Notes: generated by a model not told the origin, from the letters alone. Counted from the stretch's first letter, positions 21,638 through 31,440 are shown. The stretch: DNA of 64,000 nucleotides from Chinchilla lanigera (GCF_000276665.1 NW_004955423.1:2042371-2106370); one strand, 5' to 3'. Numbers and translations: made by a program.

Positions 21638-22255
21638 ACCCAGTAGGAATAAGTGGGTGATAAGAACACATCTAAAGAGCATGCAACAGAAGGGGGAAAG
21701 CACACTTGTGAGAGCTAGTAGCACTGCAGTGCGTCGTGCTGGCATGTCAGGTGTAAAGCATGGGGATGTGGGTTCTCTAGGGCCAGAAAATGTATAGGCT
21801 TCAAAGAAGCCAAAAGAGAAAGGGATATTGAAGTGCAAGTAGAGTCTCAGTACTGCTGGGGGTATATGTATGTAGAAGTGTTTGTTGCATGTTTGACTCC
21901 TATATTTAATATCTGGATGTTGGTTTGAAGGAGTTTTGTAACCATAAAAGATTTGGCTCAGAATGTTATGTTAAGATCAAGTCCCGAGCCTGAGCAGGAC
22001 ATGGAGGACAGAGAAATGGTGCTGCTGGCAGAGCTTGCGTCCTCTATCCTGGTCCAATTTAAAAAGGAAAGAGAAGCACCTGCCTGGCAAGCACAAGGTC
22101 CTGAGTTTGAGTTCCAGTACCAAAAAAAAAAAAAAAAAAGGAAAGAGTGGTGGGAGACAAGAGTGACTTTTTTCCACCAGAGAGGTGTTTCCTTATGAAC
22201 TGTGTCTCACAACAGCTGATGAGTTTGACTGAGCCACAGGCAGCTATTCTGGCAT
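21638..22255. other. ERV leader and gag 5' part, degenerate
   Basis: No continuous gag frame can be followed here. It holds a 5'-truncated ID insertion. Short open frames on both strands have no domain. Confidence 0.4.
22076..22138 (+). mobile_element. 5'-truncated ID SINE inside the ERV
   Basis: CACCTGCCTGGCAAGCACAA followed by a decayed B box and poly(A), with AAAAAGGAAAGAG on both sides. It inserted after the provirus formed. Confidence 0.85.
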
Positions 22256-23365
22256 TTTTAGCTAGGGGAAATTTGGCCGTGACACAGGTGTCTTCCACCT
22301 CCCAGGGAGTAGAGCCATTTTCTCTGTCTTGCTTGCAATTGGCATTAAAAGAAGCTAGAGGGGCAGGAGAGATCATGGAGGGTTTTCAGCATATCTAACC
22401 TGTATCTGAAGTTCAAGTCCCTGAAAGTCTGGGACAAGTTATATGTCATTATGAAGATATACCTTTTAAAACCCTAAAAGAGCTAAAACAAGCTGTTGCT
22501 ACTTAATGGCCCTACTGCTCCCTGTACTTTGAGTTTAGTAGAAATTCTAGGACAACAAATTGTGGCCCCAAATGATTAGAAAGCAATAGCTAAAGCATGT
22601 TTAAATCCAGGTGACTACTTGCTGCGAAAAGGAAGATTTTTTGTATATTGCACAGACCAGGCAATTTGTGATGCTGTTTACTGCATAGCTATTACAAAGG
22701 AGATGCTAGTCTGGGAAGGTGCCTTTGCTATCACAAATAATCAACTGACCTTTGAATTGCCAGCATATGAGCAAACCAAGACGGCTGCCATGAGGGCTTG
22801 GAGGGAACTTCTTTCCAAAGAGGAGGCATCTCTTAATTTGGCTTCTATTTATCAGGGCCCTGATGAGCCTTTTCAAGATTTTGCCACATGCTTATTGCAG
22901 GCTAGTGAGAGGATCATAGACAACACAGAAACTAGCAAACTAATAGTTCAACAGCTGGCTTTTGAAACTGCAAATAAATGGTGTAAAGAGGCCTTAAGAG
23001 CCCACAAAGAATGGGCTATGTTGCCAGAGATGATTTGGCTGTGTGCAGATATTGGCCCCTCATATGTACAGGGAGGGGGCTGCCTTGGTGACAGCTGTTA
23101 CTCAGGTTATTCGTGCGCACGCTGGAAGAAGGGGAAAAAACAAGGCTGTTTGTTTTCATTCCAGGGACAAGGGGCATTTTGTTTGGAACTACCTTGCTGC
23201 ACCAGTAAAGGCAGCTCAGCCAGTCTCTTCAGCTAAACCTTGCAGTCCTTGTACTGTGTCAGCGTGGGTGTCGCTGGAAATGAGTATAGATCTAGAACTG
23301 ATGGGAAAGGTTGGCCCTTCCTGGGAAACTCCCATTGGAGCTTGCCTTGGCCCCACCAAATAATG
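22256..23365 (+). pseudogene. Betaretrovirus-like gag (capsid to nucleocapsid), broken
   Basis: The capsid reading includes an early FKTLKELKQAV motif (about 22,465) and, in the 205-codon stretch opening at 22,619, the major homology region IYQGPDEPFQDF typical of Gag. A frameshift near 23,075 moves the frame. The first zinc knuckle is damaged: Cys-X-His-Ser replaces Cys-X2-Cys and the last Cys is Tyr (about 23,140-23,190). A second frame change follows, and the last part resembles the region behind the second knuckle. A stop replaces a Tyr/Thr-rich site near 22,503. The copy is non-functional. Known role of the family: Gag builds the particle and packages RNA. Confidence 0.85.
22353..22396 (+). 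repeat. 44-base gag segment repeated at 23,556-23,599
   Basis: From AGCTAGAGGGG to CAGCATATCT the two copies differ at one base (C/T). This is the original, in its natural place in gag just before the capsid N-terminus; the other copy sits inside the ZAR1 segment. Confidence 0.93.
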
Positions 23366-23557
23366 GGGGCCCCGATGGCTGCAGTGGGGGACGAGGTGCT
23401 GGGTACATTCAGGTATCTGGTGTGTGCCCTCTACTCCTATCTCTTCCCCTACCTGCCCGACACCAAGGCTGATGCGCTCATGGCTGGTGGCTCCACAGCG
23501 GGGGACACCCTCCTGCCTCGTTCTCCTCCACCATGCTTCTGTTGCATGCTAGCCTAG
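23240..23557 (+). pseudogene. In-frame gag-ZAR1 fusion reading frame
   Basis: A 105-codon open stretch starts in the decayed second zinc-knuckle region of gag and passes without a stop into ZAR1 at 23,369 (gag-like GNSHWSLPWPHQI, then MAAVGDEVLG). It ends at TAG 23,555-23,557. The ZAR1 start codon is kept and its frame equals that of gag. This is the arrangement expected when a retrovirus captures a cellular gene as a Gag fusion. Upstream frameshifts in gag mean it cannot be read from the gag start today. Confidence 0.72.
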
Positions 23558-24332
23558 CTAGAGGGGTAGGAGAGATCATGGAGGGTTTTCAGCATATCTG
23601 TGAGGCTGTGCCCCCGCAGGCCCAGCTGCCATGCTGTGGGGGTGCAGGTGAAACTGTGGTGTGACGCCTTGGTGCAGTGAGTGCCCGGGCAGCAGATGCC
23701 ACCGTGCAGGGCCCGAGACCTAGGAACCTGTGCCTGCCTGCATGCTTCCTGTGCTCACCTGTACACTCACTGCCTCATTGGCTGCCTGGAGGAGGCCCCA
23801 GCAAGCACACAGGGCCCTGCTGTGCTACAGGAGGGTGAGGGGGCAGTGAGGCATCCTCACCACCAAAAGCTGGGCAGGAACAGCAGGAGGCTTGAATAAG
23901 TGAGGTGGCCCCACAGCCTGCACTGCAGAGGGGAAGTGGCCCCTGGCGGTGGAGAGGGGTGGGGACAGTGGGGATACAACCATCACCATTCAGGAGAGGT
24001 TGCCACCAGGTGCCTAGCCAAGCAAGGAGCGCCTGTGCTTCCCGCAAAAATATGGCAATTATCATCACTGCAAGGACTGCAACATCCTCTGGGAGAATGC
24101 GTATGTGTGGTGTGTACAGGGCATGAACAAGGTTTACTTCAAACAGTTTTGCAGAACGTGTTGGAAATCTTACAACCCTTACCAAATGAAGGCTATCACC
24201 TGTTAAAGTTGTAAAAGAACTAGATGAAGAACTAGATGTTTCTGCCCAGTAAGACTTTGCTACAGGGGCCCCAGGTGCTCACATCGTCAAGACCTGTGTG
24301 AGAGAAGCAAAGGTAAGTGCCTGTCCTGTGAT
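23369..24332 (+). pseudogene. ZAR1: ZAR1 retrocopy captured in the provirus
   Basis: The N-terminal part (23,369-23,557) reads MAAVGDEVLG then CALYSYLFPYLP and TKA, as in ZAR1. After a 44-base gag patch, a block with VQVK...DALVQ (about 23,645-23,685) matches the conserved centre. At 24,045-24,332 the C-terminal zinc-binding domain is unmistakable: CKDCNILWENAYVWCVQG, NKVYFKQFCRTC, KSYNPY, CKRTR and HRQDLCERSKGKCLSCD. The cysteines of the CXXC pairs are largely kept. Introns are absent, so it derives from mRNA. Defects: loss of residues between the N-terminal and central parts, a stop at TAA 24,194-24,196, a short duplication around CKRTR with a further stop, and loss of the last residues after LSCD. 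Human and mouse ZAR1 act in oocytes and in the oocyte-to-embryo transition. Confidence 0.88.
23556..23599 (+). repeat. gag-derived patch inside ZAR1
   Basis: A second copy of the 44-base gag segment (22,353-22,396) lies at the point where ZAR1 coding sequence is missing. It joins two ZAR1 pieces and so records a double template jump or an internal recombination. Confidence 0.9.
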
Positions 24333-25235
24333 GGTGCTAGTACTTGGGATCTGAGCAGGAACAAAATACCCAGTAGCCAGAGTGGGAAAAATGACAAGCT
24401 CGCCCAGATCTGAGGTGATAAAATGAAAGCTGCAGCCAGTCACCGCCAGAGCCATTAGTATCAGCACCATTCCGTCCAAGGTGGTGCCTGGAGCTGTTGC
24501 TACTTCCACAGCCAGGCTCCCTTGCCTCACTGCTCATGGCCATGCCCATTCCCCTGTCCACAGCACCCTTCCTCCAGCTTGTAGCCACTCTTGTCTAGGT
24601 GCTGCAGGATGCACAGGGGTGCCAGATAGAATGGGGGACAAAGAGGCCAAGGCCCATAGCAGGGATGGAGGAGGCCACTCAGGGAGTAGCTGGCAAAAGA
24701 CTAAAAGCTAGATGTGCACAGAGAGGATGGCAAGGATGAGGATAAGCTGTGGGGACAGGCAGGGAACCTTGGTCAAGAAGCAAAGGAGATGGTTGTGGAT
24801 GCTGGCAAGGTAGCACAGGACTGGGACGTGAGGAGCTCCAGGCACCCAGGGGACCTGCCACTGGTGGCTAGCCAGTGCCTGGTCCCTGCAGAGGAAGGAC
24901 AGGGCCACCAAACACTGGCCTAGCTGTGCCAGTGCCACACTAGCTGGTGCTGTACAGCACTGCATGTGGCAAGGGTGGCAGCAGGGCCAGGAGTGCCATA
25001 TAGGGGTTGAGTGGCTAGTGACTGAGGCCCAGGTGACCTAGAAGCTGGTAGGACCTGGCAGTGGTGGCGGGAGCAGGGATCAAGGGCTGGGCCCCTCAGG
25101 ACCTTGGTGGCAGGCATCTCTGAGGCAGAGGGGATGCTCATGGTCACCCTGCTGTAGGCTGTGCAGGGCCTGTTCCCTGAGCTGCACCACTTCCTGCAAG
25201 ACTTCACGCCCCAGGTGCTGCACCAGACAATAAAG
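24333..25235. other. GC-rich insert of unknown origin within the provirus
   Basis: About 0.9 kb of GC-rich sequence starts where ZAR1 similarity ends and stops where PIGK similarity starts. Several overlapping open frames of 60-109 codons exist on both strands, with none recognisable. Towards the right end a plus-strand reading includes AVQGLFPELHHFLQDF, which looks protein-like. It may be a third captured transcript. The AATAAA at 25,229-25,234 lies at the PIGK junction and is not followed by poly(A). Confidence 0.5.
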
Positions 25236-25830
25236 CAATGAACTACCACTTAGTATTGACACTTGCCAAGGAGTGTCTACGTGTGAGTGGTTTTATTCTA
25301 ACATAATGGCTCTAGCCAGTAGCTAAGTGGGAGAATTCCCTCTTCCACCAACCTGATCCTGCAATTAGAGTCCTCTCATGGATATATACACATGTCTTGG
25401 AGTTTTCAGAGGTAATTAATCCAGCTAGCTAAACTAACATGAATGACCTTTTTCAAGAATGTTTGAAGAGTCTCTGTATGTCTACTCCTAGACATTGCAC
25501 GGATTCTTTTAAGAGGGATCCTAAAAATGTCCTGATAATTAATTTCTTTGAAAGTATATGGAAAATGTAAATTCTGACGAAGATTATTAGTTTGTGGCAG
25601 GATGCAGAAATCATGGAAAGCAGCTACATTATCTTGATGCTTGCCAATGATATGGCCTGCAATCCTAGAAATCACAAACCAGCTACCATATTTAGTCACA
25701 AATATATGGAACTAAATGTGTATGGAGGTGACATAAAAGAGGATTATAGAAGCTATAAGGTGACCATGAAGGAATATTTTACAGGAATTAACTGGGAGTA
25801 TTCCATTTAGTAATTTTAAGTTAAAACTAA
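25236..25830 (+). pseudogene. PIGK: PIGK retrocopy with permuted order
   Basis: The first part (25,236-25,627) matches the catalytic and C-terminal half of PIGK: IDTCQG (the family's catalytic Cys region), FYSNIMALASS, VLEF, NPAS, TNMNDLFQ, RDPKNVLI and EIMESSY. At 25,628 it continues in the same frame with an earlier part of the protein: IILMLANDMACNPRN, KPATIFSHKYMELNVYG and DYRSYKVT. In the normal protein the second block lies before the first. Weak similarity may extend to about 25,960. Several stops are present, and no introns. PIGK is the cysteine-protease-like subunit of the ER GPI transamidase that attaches GPI anchors; this copy is not functional. Confidence 0.85.
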
Positions 25831-26716
25831 GGCTAAATCTGACATAGGGCTAACCAAAAAAATTGACCCAGAAGGCCCAGGAAATAGTAATGAAAGTGGG
25901 AATTAAAGAGTTGAACAAGTGATAGAGTATATAGAGATAATTGGGCTGAAAGTTACCAGTATTCTTAAGACAGAATAAAATACAAAGAATATATATATAC
26001 ATATATATATGTGTGTATATACATATGATTATATTCCTTCCAAACTTTTCTGATAAGAAATCTCTGATAATTAATGAACAACAAAATCTGACTAGTCTAT
26101 TTATAATTATAAATTTCTAAAAACTAAGAGTTACATAATTTCAATTTGATCTAGAATATCTTTGAGTGCATTCTGATTTTGTAAGATATTTTTGTGTTCT
26201 GTGTACTTGTGACATGTTTGTCATTCTGTGAGCAGCTGTTCACCTTTATTTTGAGCTCAACTGTTTTTCTTTGATCACTTGTTTATACTTTGGATTATAG
26301 ACTTGAAAGTATGCTTTCTCCCGAGCTACCGGCTGGTTTAAATAATATCAAAATTGGCTTTCTTGCAGCTCATCAAAAAATTAAAATCTTTAACCATAAT
26401 CCCTTAGGGTGAGGAGAAATTATTGGGCAGGATTCCAGGTGGTGAATAGAGTAGTGGCCAACCTTTGTTCATTAAGAACAAAGATCTCCCAATGATCTCC
26501 AGAGTCTCTTGGGAGACATACCCAATAATTTGGTCATGGTCAAAAGTGTTCCAGAAAAAAATAAAATATGAGGTTTTGTCACAAAAGATGCTCTTGGTAC
26601 AAAACTAAATTAAGAAACAAAGATTTTCACATGGTAATTAATTATTGTTAATCTCATGGTGTATTAAATGTATTCATGATTCTGGGTGTACATGTCTTCA
26701 AAATGTAAAGCAAGGA

Positions 26717-26885
26717 GCCAGGCATGGTGGTGCACACCTGTAATCCCAGCACTTGGGAGGCTGAGGCAGGAGGATCATTTTGAGTTCAAGACCAGCCTGG
26801 GCTACAAAGTGAGCTCAAGGCCAGCCTCAACTTCATAATGAGACCCTGTCTCAAAAAAACCCCCAAAAAACAAAAAAACAAAAAC
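26717..26885 (+). mobile_element. B1-like SINE inside the provirus
   Basis: A near-intact B1-like copy with a perfect 17-base target-site duplication (AAAATGTAAAGCAAGGA) at 26,700-26,716 and 26,886-26,902. It inserted after the provirus. Confidence 0.95.
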
Positions 26886-28077
26886 AAAATGTAAAGCAAG
26901 GATTGCTTATGATAAAACTTTTCATTCTGATTCAGGCCTCTGCCTTAACAAAAACTTATGTAGTTGTTAAAGGATAACAGGTAGATAAAAGCTTCTTATG
27001 TATTGGATAGGGATGACTGGTTAAAAGGGTTATGTTATGTCAAAATGAAAATTTAAGTATGTTACAAAATGTCATGATTGTCATGTGCCAAGGTTACGTG
27101 ATGATTTGTTTTCTAACTTTAATGTAAAGACATGTAACCATTATCTGTTGAAAACCTGTAGGGACCTAAATGATAGGATATCCATGGTTGTTAGACAATA
27201 ACAGTCCTATTTTATGTTCTAAGATGTTTGATACTCAGATAGATAGTAATGTTAAACTTACTACCTCTATTATTTCAGATCAATAGTAATGTTAGGCTTG
27301 CTGTCTCTAGCACAGTGTAATGTCATTGAGCTTCTCTTCTGGATATTTAGCAACTGAGATTTGGAGACCAAAGAAGTAGATAAATACCAAAGTAGATAAA
27401 ATACTGGCTTAAGAGGATAGCCAGTATTTTGGCTGTAGCCCTCTGAGGTCAGAGTAAACCCAGGACAGAAGAGAACTTCTGCTACGACATCCTGTAACTC
27501 AGTTGAATCCCTGGTTTTCTGATCAAGGAGATTATGGGACCACAGAGGAAAGTGATTTGACAGTGTATAGTGTGCCTAAGGAGAGTCACTTGGAGAGATA
27601 AGGTCTCTCAAGCTTTTGTAGAAAGCAACTTGGTCAAGCAATGCCTATGACTCATCCAGATGGCTGACACTGACAGTGGATTTAAAAGGTGCTGTGTGTG
27701 GTTCCAAGGTAATCCTGAGGAGAGTTAAGTGATCTTGATAGTGAACAGTGGTTAACATGGATCTTGACTTACCTTGGTCTTAAACATCCAGCAGAAATGC
27801 TTCTTAAACATCAGACTCCCACAGAGATCTGGCCGGCCACAGAGCAGCTGGAGCCTAGGTCCCATGAATCAATTCCTTGTGCCCCTATGAGAAGAACGGC
27901 TTGTGATGTGCAAGATGCATTGCCACAGTAAGATGCTAGCTGTAAAGGGTTCAAATCACCAATAATTTGGGACAGTTGCCAGCTAGACTAGTAACTGACT
28001 ACTGTTATGGATATTTGGAATGTATTCTCCAAGCATAGCTTTTCCAGCTTCAGCTAAACACTCATCATTTACAAAAT

Positions 28078-28087
28078 AGAGGAGAAA
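28078..28087 (+). promoter_or_regulatory. Candidate polypurine tract
   Basis: AGAGGAGAAA lies two bases upstream of the 3' LTR start (TG at 28,090), where plus-strand priming occurs in retroviruses. Confidence 0.55.
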
Positions 28088-28089
28088 TA

Positions 28090-28365
28090 TGTTGGGAGTG
28101 GCTGAAGCTGGAAAGTAATTACACATGCAGGATGAAGCCAGCCAAGAGGAGCTCCTGGAAGCATGTAACAAGCCATTGTAGCTTCTTAACTGATTGCTGG
28201 GCAGAGAGGCTGAAATTAATCAACTTCTACTGTTCTTGGGCAGTTTTCCTTCTTTGTTCAAGAGAGAAAGGACCTCTTCCTGACCACAGCTTTTTGTCTG
28301 TTGTCTATTTTTCCTCATTCCCACCGCCGTTCCTTCCCAGGTTATAGCAAGAACCCAAATCTACA
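28090..28365 (+). repeat. 3' LTR of the ERVK-like provirus
   Basis: Starts TGTTGGGAGTGGCTGAAGC and matches the 5' LTR throughout. It lacks about 20 bases that in the 5' LTR carry the TATA box (gap after TTAATCAACT). It ends near CTACA. Confidence 0.85.
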
Positions 28366-28389
28366 ATGACATGCTTGTAGCCCACTGCC

Positions 28390-28660
28390 CCTTTTGTAAC
28401 AATTTTATTTGAACCAGGTGTTTTGATGTCTAAGAATTTGTTGCCAAATCCAATGTCAAGATTTTCCTATGTTTTCTGTTAAGGTATTTGTAGTTTTACG
28501 TGTCATACCTACATCTTTGATCCATTGAGTTAATTTTTGTATGTAGTATAGGGTCTAACTTTATTCTTCTGCAGTTGGACATCTAGTTTTCCTGAGCCTA
28601 TTTGTTGAAAACTTTCTCTATGTGCTGCACTTTCTTGATGCCAGATTTATTCTGGTGGGA
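28390..28660 (-). mobile_element. L1 ORF2 fragment
   Basis: TTGATCCATTGAGTTAATTT, TTCTTCTGCAGTTGGACATC and CTAGTTTTCCTGAGCCTATT are the reverse of a conserved ORF2 segment. Confidence 0.75.
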
Positions 28661-29065
28661 GCCTAGGCTGCTTCTCTCACCCCTGCTCCATGCTGATAAG
28701 TGCTCAAGAGGTCATAAATCAATTTGAATGGGATTGTAGGGAAGACATAAACTCAAGTCCAGTGGAGAAGCATGGTGGCCTAGTACAGCCTAGTGAAAGT
28801 GATTGCTGAGATGTTGACTGTGGAAAGCTTGATAAAACTTGGGCTAAACCACTTTCATTTGTCATAACATGGGGATGATGGTAGAAGGCCTTCTTTTTTT
28901 TTGCCCAAGAATAATTGCTGGTATATTACGATGGCTAATAGTGTGGGTAATGCTTATGGGGAGTGTTATGTGTGCTGAGTATTATATGTTAAAGACTTTA
29001 CATATATTATTGAATACACTGAACAGTTTTATGAAACAGGTATTATCATTTTCTCTATTATCTTT
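28661..29065. other. Unassigned stretch
   Basis: No recognised gene or repeat; the open frame at 28,869-29,117 shows no domain. Confidence 0.35.
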
Positions 29066-29069
29066 GAGA

Positions 29070-29192
29070 AGATGTAAAATGGGGAAAAATAATATCTACC
29101 TTACAGAACTATTATGAGGATTAAATACAAATAGTGAACATAAAAAGCTTAGCAAAGAATATACACATAGTAGGTCCCTAATAGGTGTTTTT
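29070..29192 (+). mobile_element. MIR remnant
   Basis: GATGTAAAATGGGGAAAAAT, ATGAGGATTAAATACAAATA and CACATAGTAGGTCCCTAATA are the ordered MIR 3' motifs. Confidence 0.8.
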
Positions 29193-29386
29193 CTCAGCCC
29201 AAAAGTGATTCCTACTAGCACAAACAGTTATAGAAAGATTGTGCTTGGTAGTTAACAATCTTGAATTTCCTGGTACTTCTTCTTTAAGGTGAATTAGAAT
29301 GATTATACCAGTTGGATAGGTAAGATCTGGTGCCAGTTATTTATTTATTTATTGTCCTTTTTTCTTATTTATTTATGTAGTATTGT

Positions 29387-29527
29387 CTTTTTGAGACAGG
29401 GTTTCATTATGCAGTTTAGGGTGGTCTTAAACTTACTTTGCAGCCCAGGCTGGCCTTGAACTCACAGCAGTCCTCCTGCCTCAGGCTTCTGAGTGCTGGG
29501 ATTACAGACATATGCCACCATGCCTGA
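29387..29527 (-). mobile_element. B1-like SINE
   Basis: Reverse-strand B1 from TTTTTGAGACAGGGTTTCAT to the head CCACCATGCCTGAC. Confidence 0.9.
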
Positions 29528-29529
29528 CC

Positions 29530-30555
29530 CTGCTACCATTTATTTATAGGACTAGAATATCTTGTAATCACCTACCTGCCAGGCAACTATTTACTATCGG
29601 ACAGAAGGAAGACTTTACAGTCGCTCATCTAGAAGTTAGCAGTCACTGGCAGCTCTATATTTTGTTCCAATCAGTTAGTGATGTTCGAGCTCTTCATTTT
29701 GGCTGATAAAGTACTGGTTCCTCAAACCATTTTCATTTTACTACCTTTGCTCAATTTATTTTTTAAATGATGATCAAAGTGAAAATTTACAACTGTCTGA
29801 GACCAAAATAGATGAGGCAAACAGCACTTGTTAGTTAATACATTAGTATAGATAGTGATTGCAGTTATTCTGGTCCACATTTTCTGGATGTTGTTTGGAT
29901 ATTTATTGGGTGGATCGAGGCCACATAAATTCTTTTTAGTTGTGGCTAATAAATTAACTGGCGGGAGGATTAAGTCCTGCTCCTCAGTGGCAGCTGGGGC
30001 CTCCTTCAGAACTTCTCTGCTAATTGACTTCCTAATTCCCTACAGCAGCTCTTGTAAACCTTTTCCTCGCTCCTCCAAACTCTTAATCTTCTCCCTGCTA
30101 TTGACATACTGTGTAGCAGGTGGAGCGTGCATTGGTGACCAGTTCCCTTTCCTGTTGTCTTTGGGTCCTCTGGCATCTTTATCTCTCTGGGGTTCCCATC
30201 TCTTCCCCAGGTCCCTCCTTCTCTCTCTGGCCCTGGCATTTTTCATTGCTTCTCTTATAACTTGAGCCTTCTCTTTTTTCCCTTTCCCCCATAAACAAAC
30301 TCAGATCATCTTCAATTTATAGAAGTCTCAACCATATCTCCTGGAAAGCTAATACTTTCCTTCTTTTATTACTGTCAAGCTCTTCAGTTTTTTCAATACA
30401 AAAGTCATGTATTTCTTCATATTTGTAGTAGAAAAATTGCAAGGTGCAAACAACCAGGCATGTTTCAAAGACTCATAATTACATTTCTGGAGATAACCAC
30501 CAATATTAACATTTTGGTTTATATTCCAATCTTATTTCTTTTATATGTAGTATTT
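29530..30555. other. Unassigned unique sequence
   Basis: No repeat recognised. The 136-codon frame 29,855-30,265 is the longest open stretch here but has no domain or conserved motif. The block around 29,760-29,970 looks unique and could be conserved non-coding DNA. Confidence 0.3.
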
Positions 30556-30559
30556 ACTT

Positions 30560-30712
30560 TAATATTATTAAGGAGAGGAAGAGGGGTTGTAGGGAGGTGA
30601 GGGGACTGGGGAAAAAGGAAAAATCAGGATATGGCATGTACAGGTACAAATCCCCTATGATGAATGTGATCATTATTTCTAAAATGTACCAATAACATTA
30701 ATTTAAGAAAAA
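30560..30712 (+). mobile_element. L1 3' UTR end
   Basis: TACAGGTACAAATCCCCTAT, GATGAATGTGATCATTATTT and AATGTACCAATAA recur, inverted, at 36,985-37,080, showing the shared 3' end of one L1 subfamily. Confidence 0.7.
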
Positions 30713-30714
30713 GA

Positions 30715-30800
30715 CTACTCCATCATCTGCAGTAGCCTTGTAACTAGTCTCCTTGCTTCAGGTGCCCCATTCCAACTTGTTCTACACATTGAAGCCCCAA
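30715..30800 (+). mobile_element. L2 fragment
   Basis: CTTGTAACTAGTCTCCTTGC with the following pyrimidine-rich words matches the L2 3' region also seen at 40,880. Confidence 0.5.
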
Positions 30801-31059
30801 ATTACTTTTTTGTTCATTTAAAAAATGTTTACTTTTCAATGATATAATTGATACATACTTGTGACAGTTGCAGTGTAGTTGTGTATACCATGCAAACTGA
30901 AAGATCCCCCAGTTACCAGAAGAGTCACTTTCTTTGCTATGAGACTGAAAGAGAAAAGAGATAGGCTGCTCACAACCTGGCTATGGATGACCTAGCATTA
31001 GACAGAGTTACTTAGCAGGCGACAGTTGGAGTAGTCCAGGCTATGGACTTAGATTCTGT

Positions 31060-31440
31060 ATCAGTCCATTTTCATAATGGAATACCTGAGGCTGGATAAC
31101 TTTATAAAGACAGAGGTGTGTTTAGCTCATAGTTATGGGGGCTGAAAGTACAAGATTGGGAGACCCCTTAATTGTGCTTTTGGTGAGGACTTTATGGCAG
31201 AAATATGTGTGAGGAAGAGATTGCATTGCTAGACAGGAAATAGAGGGGGTCAGGGAGGAGCCAGCCTTGCTCCTTTTATAATAACCCTCCCGCCAGAACA
31301 CTTTAATTCCTGAGGGCAGTGCCCTCAGAGAACAAACAGTTCCCACCAGGTCCCACCGCATCTTACATCTTCACACTGAGGACTAAGCTTCCAACTCACA
31401 CGTTTGGAGGATTACGCACATCCAAACCACAGCAGCCTCT
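31060..31440 (-). mobile_element. MaLR/ERVL-type LTR
   Basis: Starts TGTATCAGTCCATTTTCATA with AATACCTGAGGCTGGATAAC, and ends CCAAACCACAGCA, the reverse of a TGCTGTGGTTTGG head. Confidence 0.75.

Larger units (their letters stand above)
25831..28089. other. AT-rich 3' part of the provirus
   Basis: No env, pol or host gene recognised. It holds an AT microsatellite at about 25,988-26,025, a B1 insertion, and a two-copy ~40-base tandem repeat at 27,236-27,313 (ATAGTAATGTTA repeated). The bases up to about 25,960 may be decayed PIGK. Confidence 0.45.
21314..28365 (+). mobile_element. ERVK-like provirus with captured cellular sequences
   Basis: A 7-kb element is defined by two same-orientation LTR copies and a purine-rich tract just before the second one. 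Inside, in order: a leader, a decayed betaretrovirus-like gag, a ZAR1 cDNA-like segment fused in frame to the end of gag, about 0.9 kb of unrecognised GC-rich sequence, a rearranged PIGK segment, and about 2 kb of AT-rich sequence with a later B1 insertion. No protease, reverse transcriptase, integrase or envelope was recognised. The gag family is established by the major homology region; the capture model is inference. LTR identity looks like roughly 85% by eye, so the insertion is old and the element is dead. Confidence 0.8.

Noticed and set aside
23775..24185. 136-codon minus-strand open frame
   Set aside because: It is antisense to the ZAR1 retrocopy, whose plus-strand zinc-binding motifs are clear.
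23369..24332. ZAR1 copy as a simple L1-made processed pseudogene
   Set aside because: No poly(A) tail or target duplication was found, the join to gag is in frame, and a gag piece lies inside it. Still possible if later deletions removed the signs.
25229..25234. AATAAA as poly(A) signal of the GC-rich insert
   Set aside because: No poly(A) follows, and the bases lie at the start of PIGK similarity.
25406..25699. 97-codon minus-strand frame in the provirus as an env remnant
   Set aside because: The plus strand of the same bases reads as PIGK with several exact motifs.
29855..30265. 136-codon plus-strand frame as a membrane protein gene
   Set aside because: Hydrophobic by composition of a pyrimidine-rich stretch; no domain, no splice sites, no retrocopy signs.
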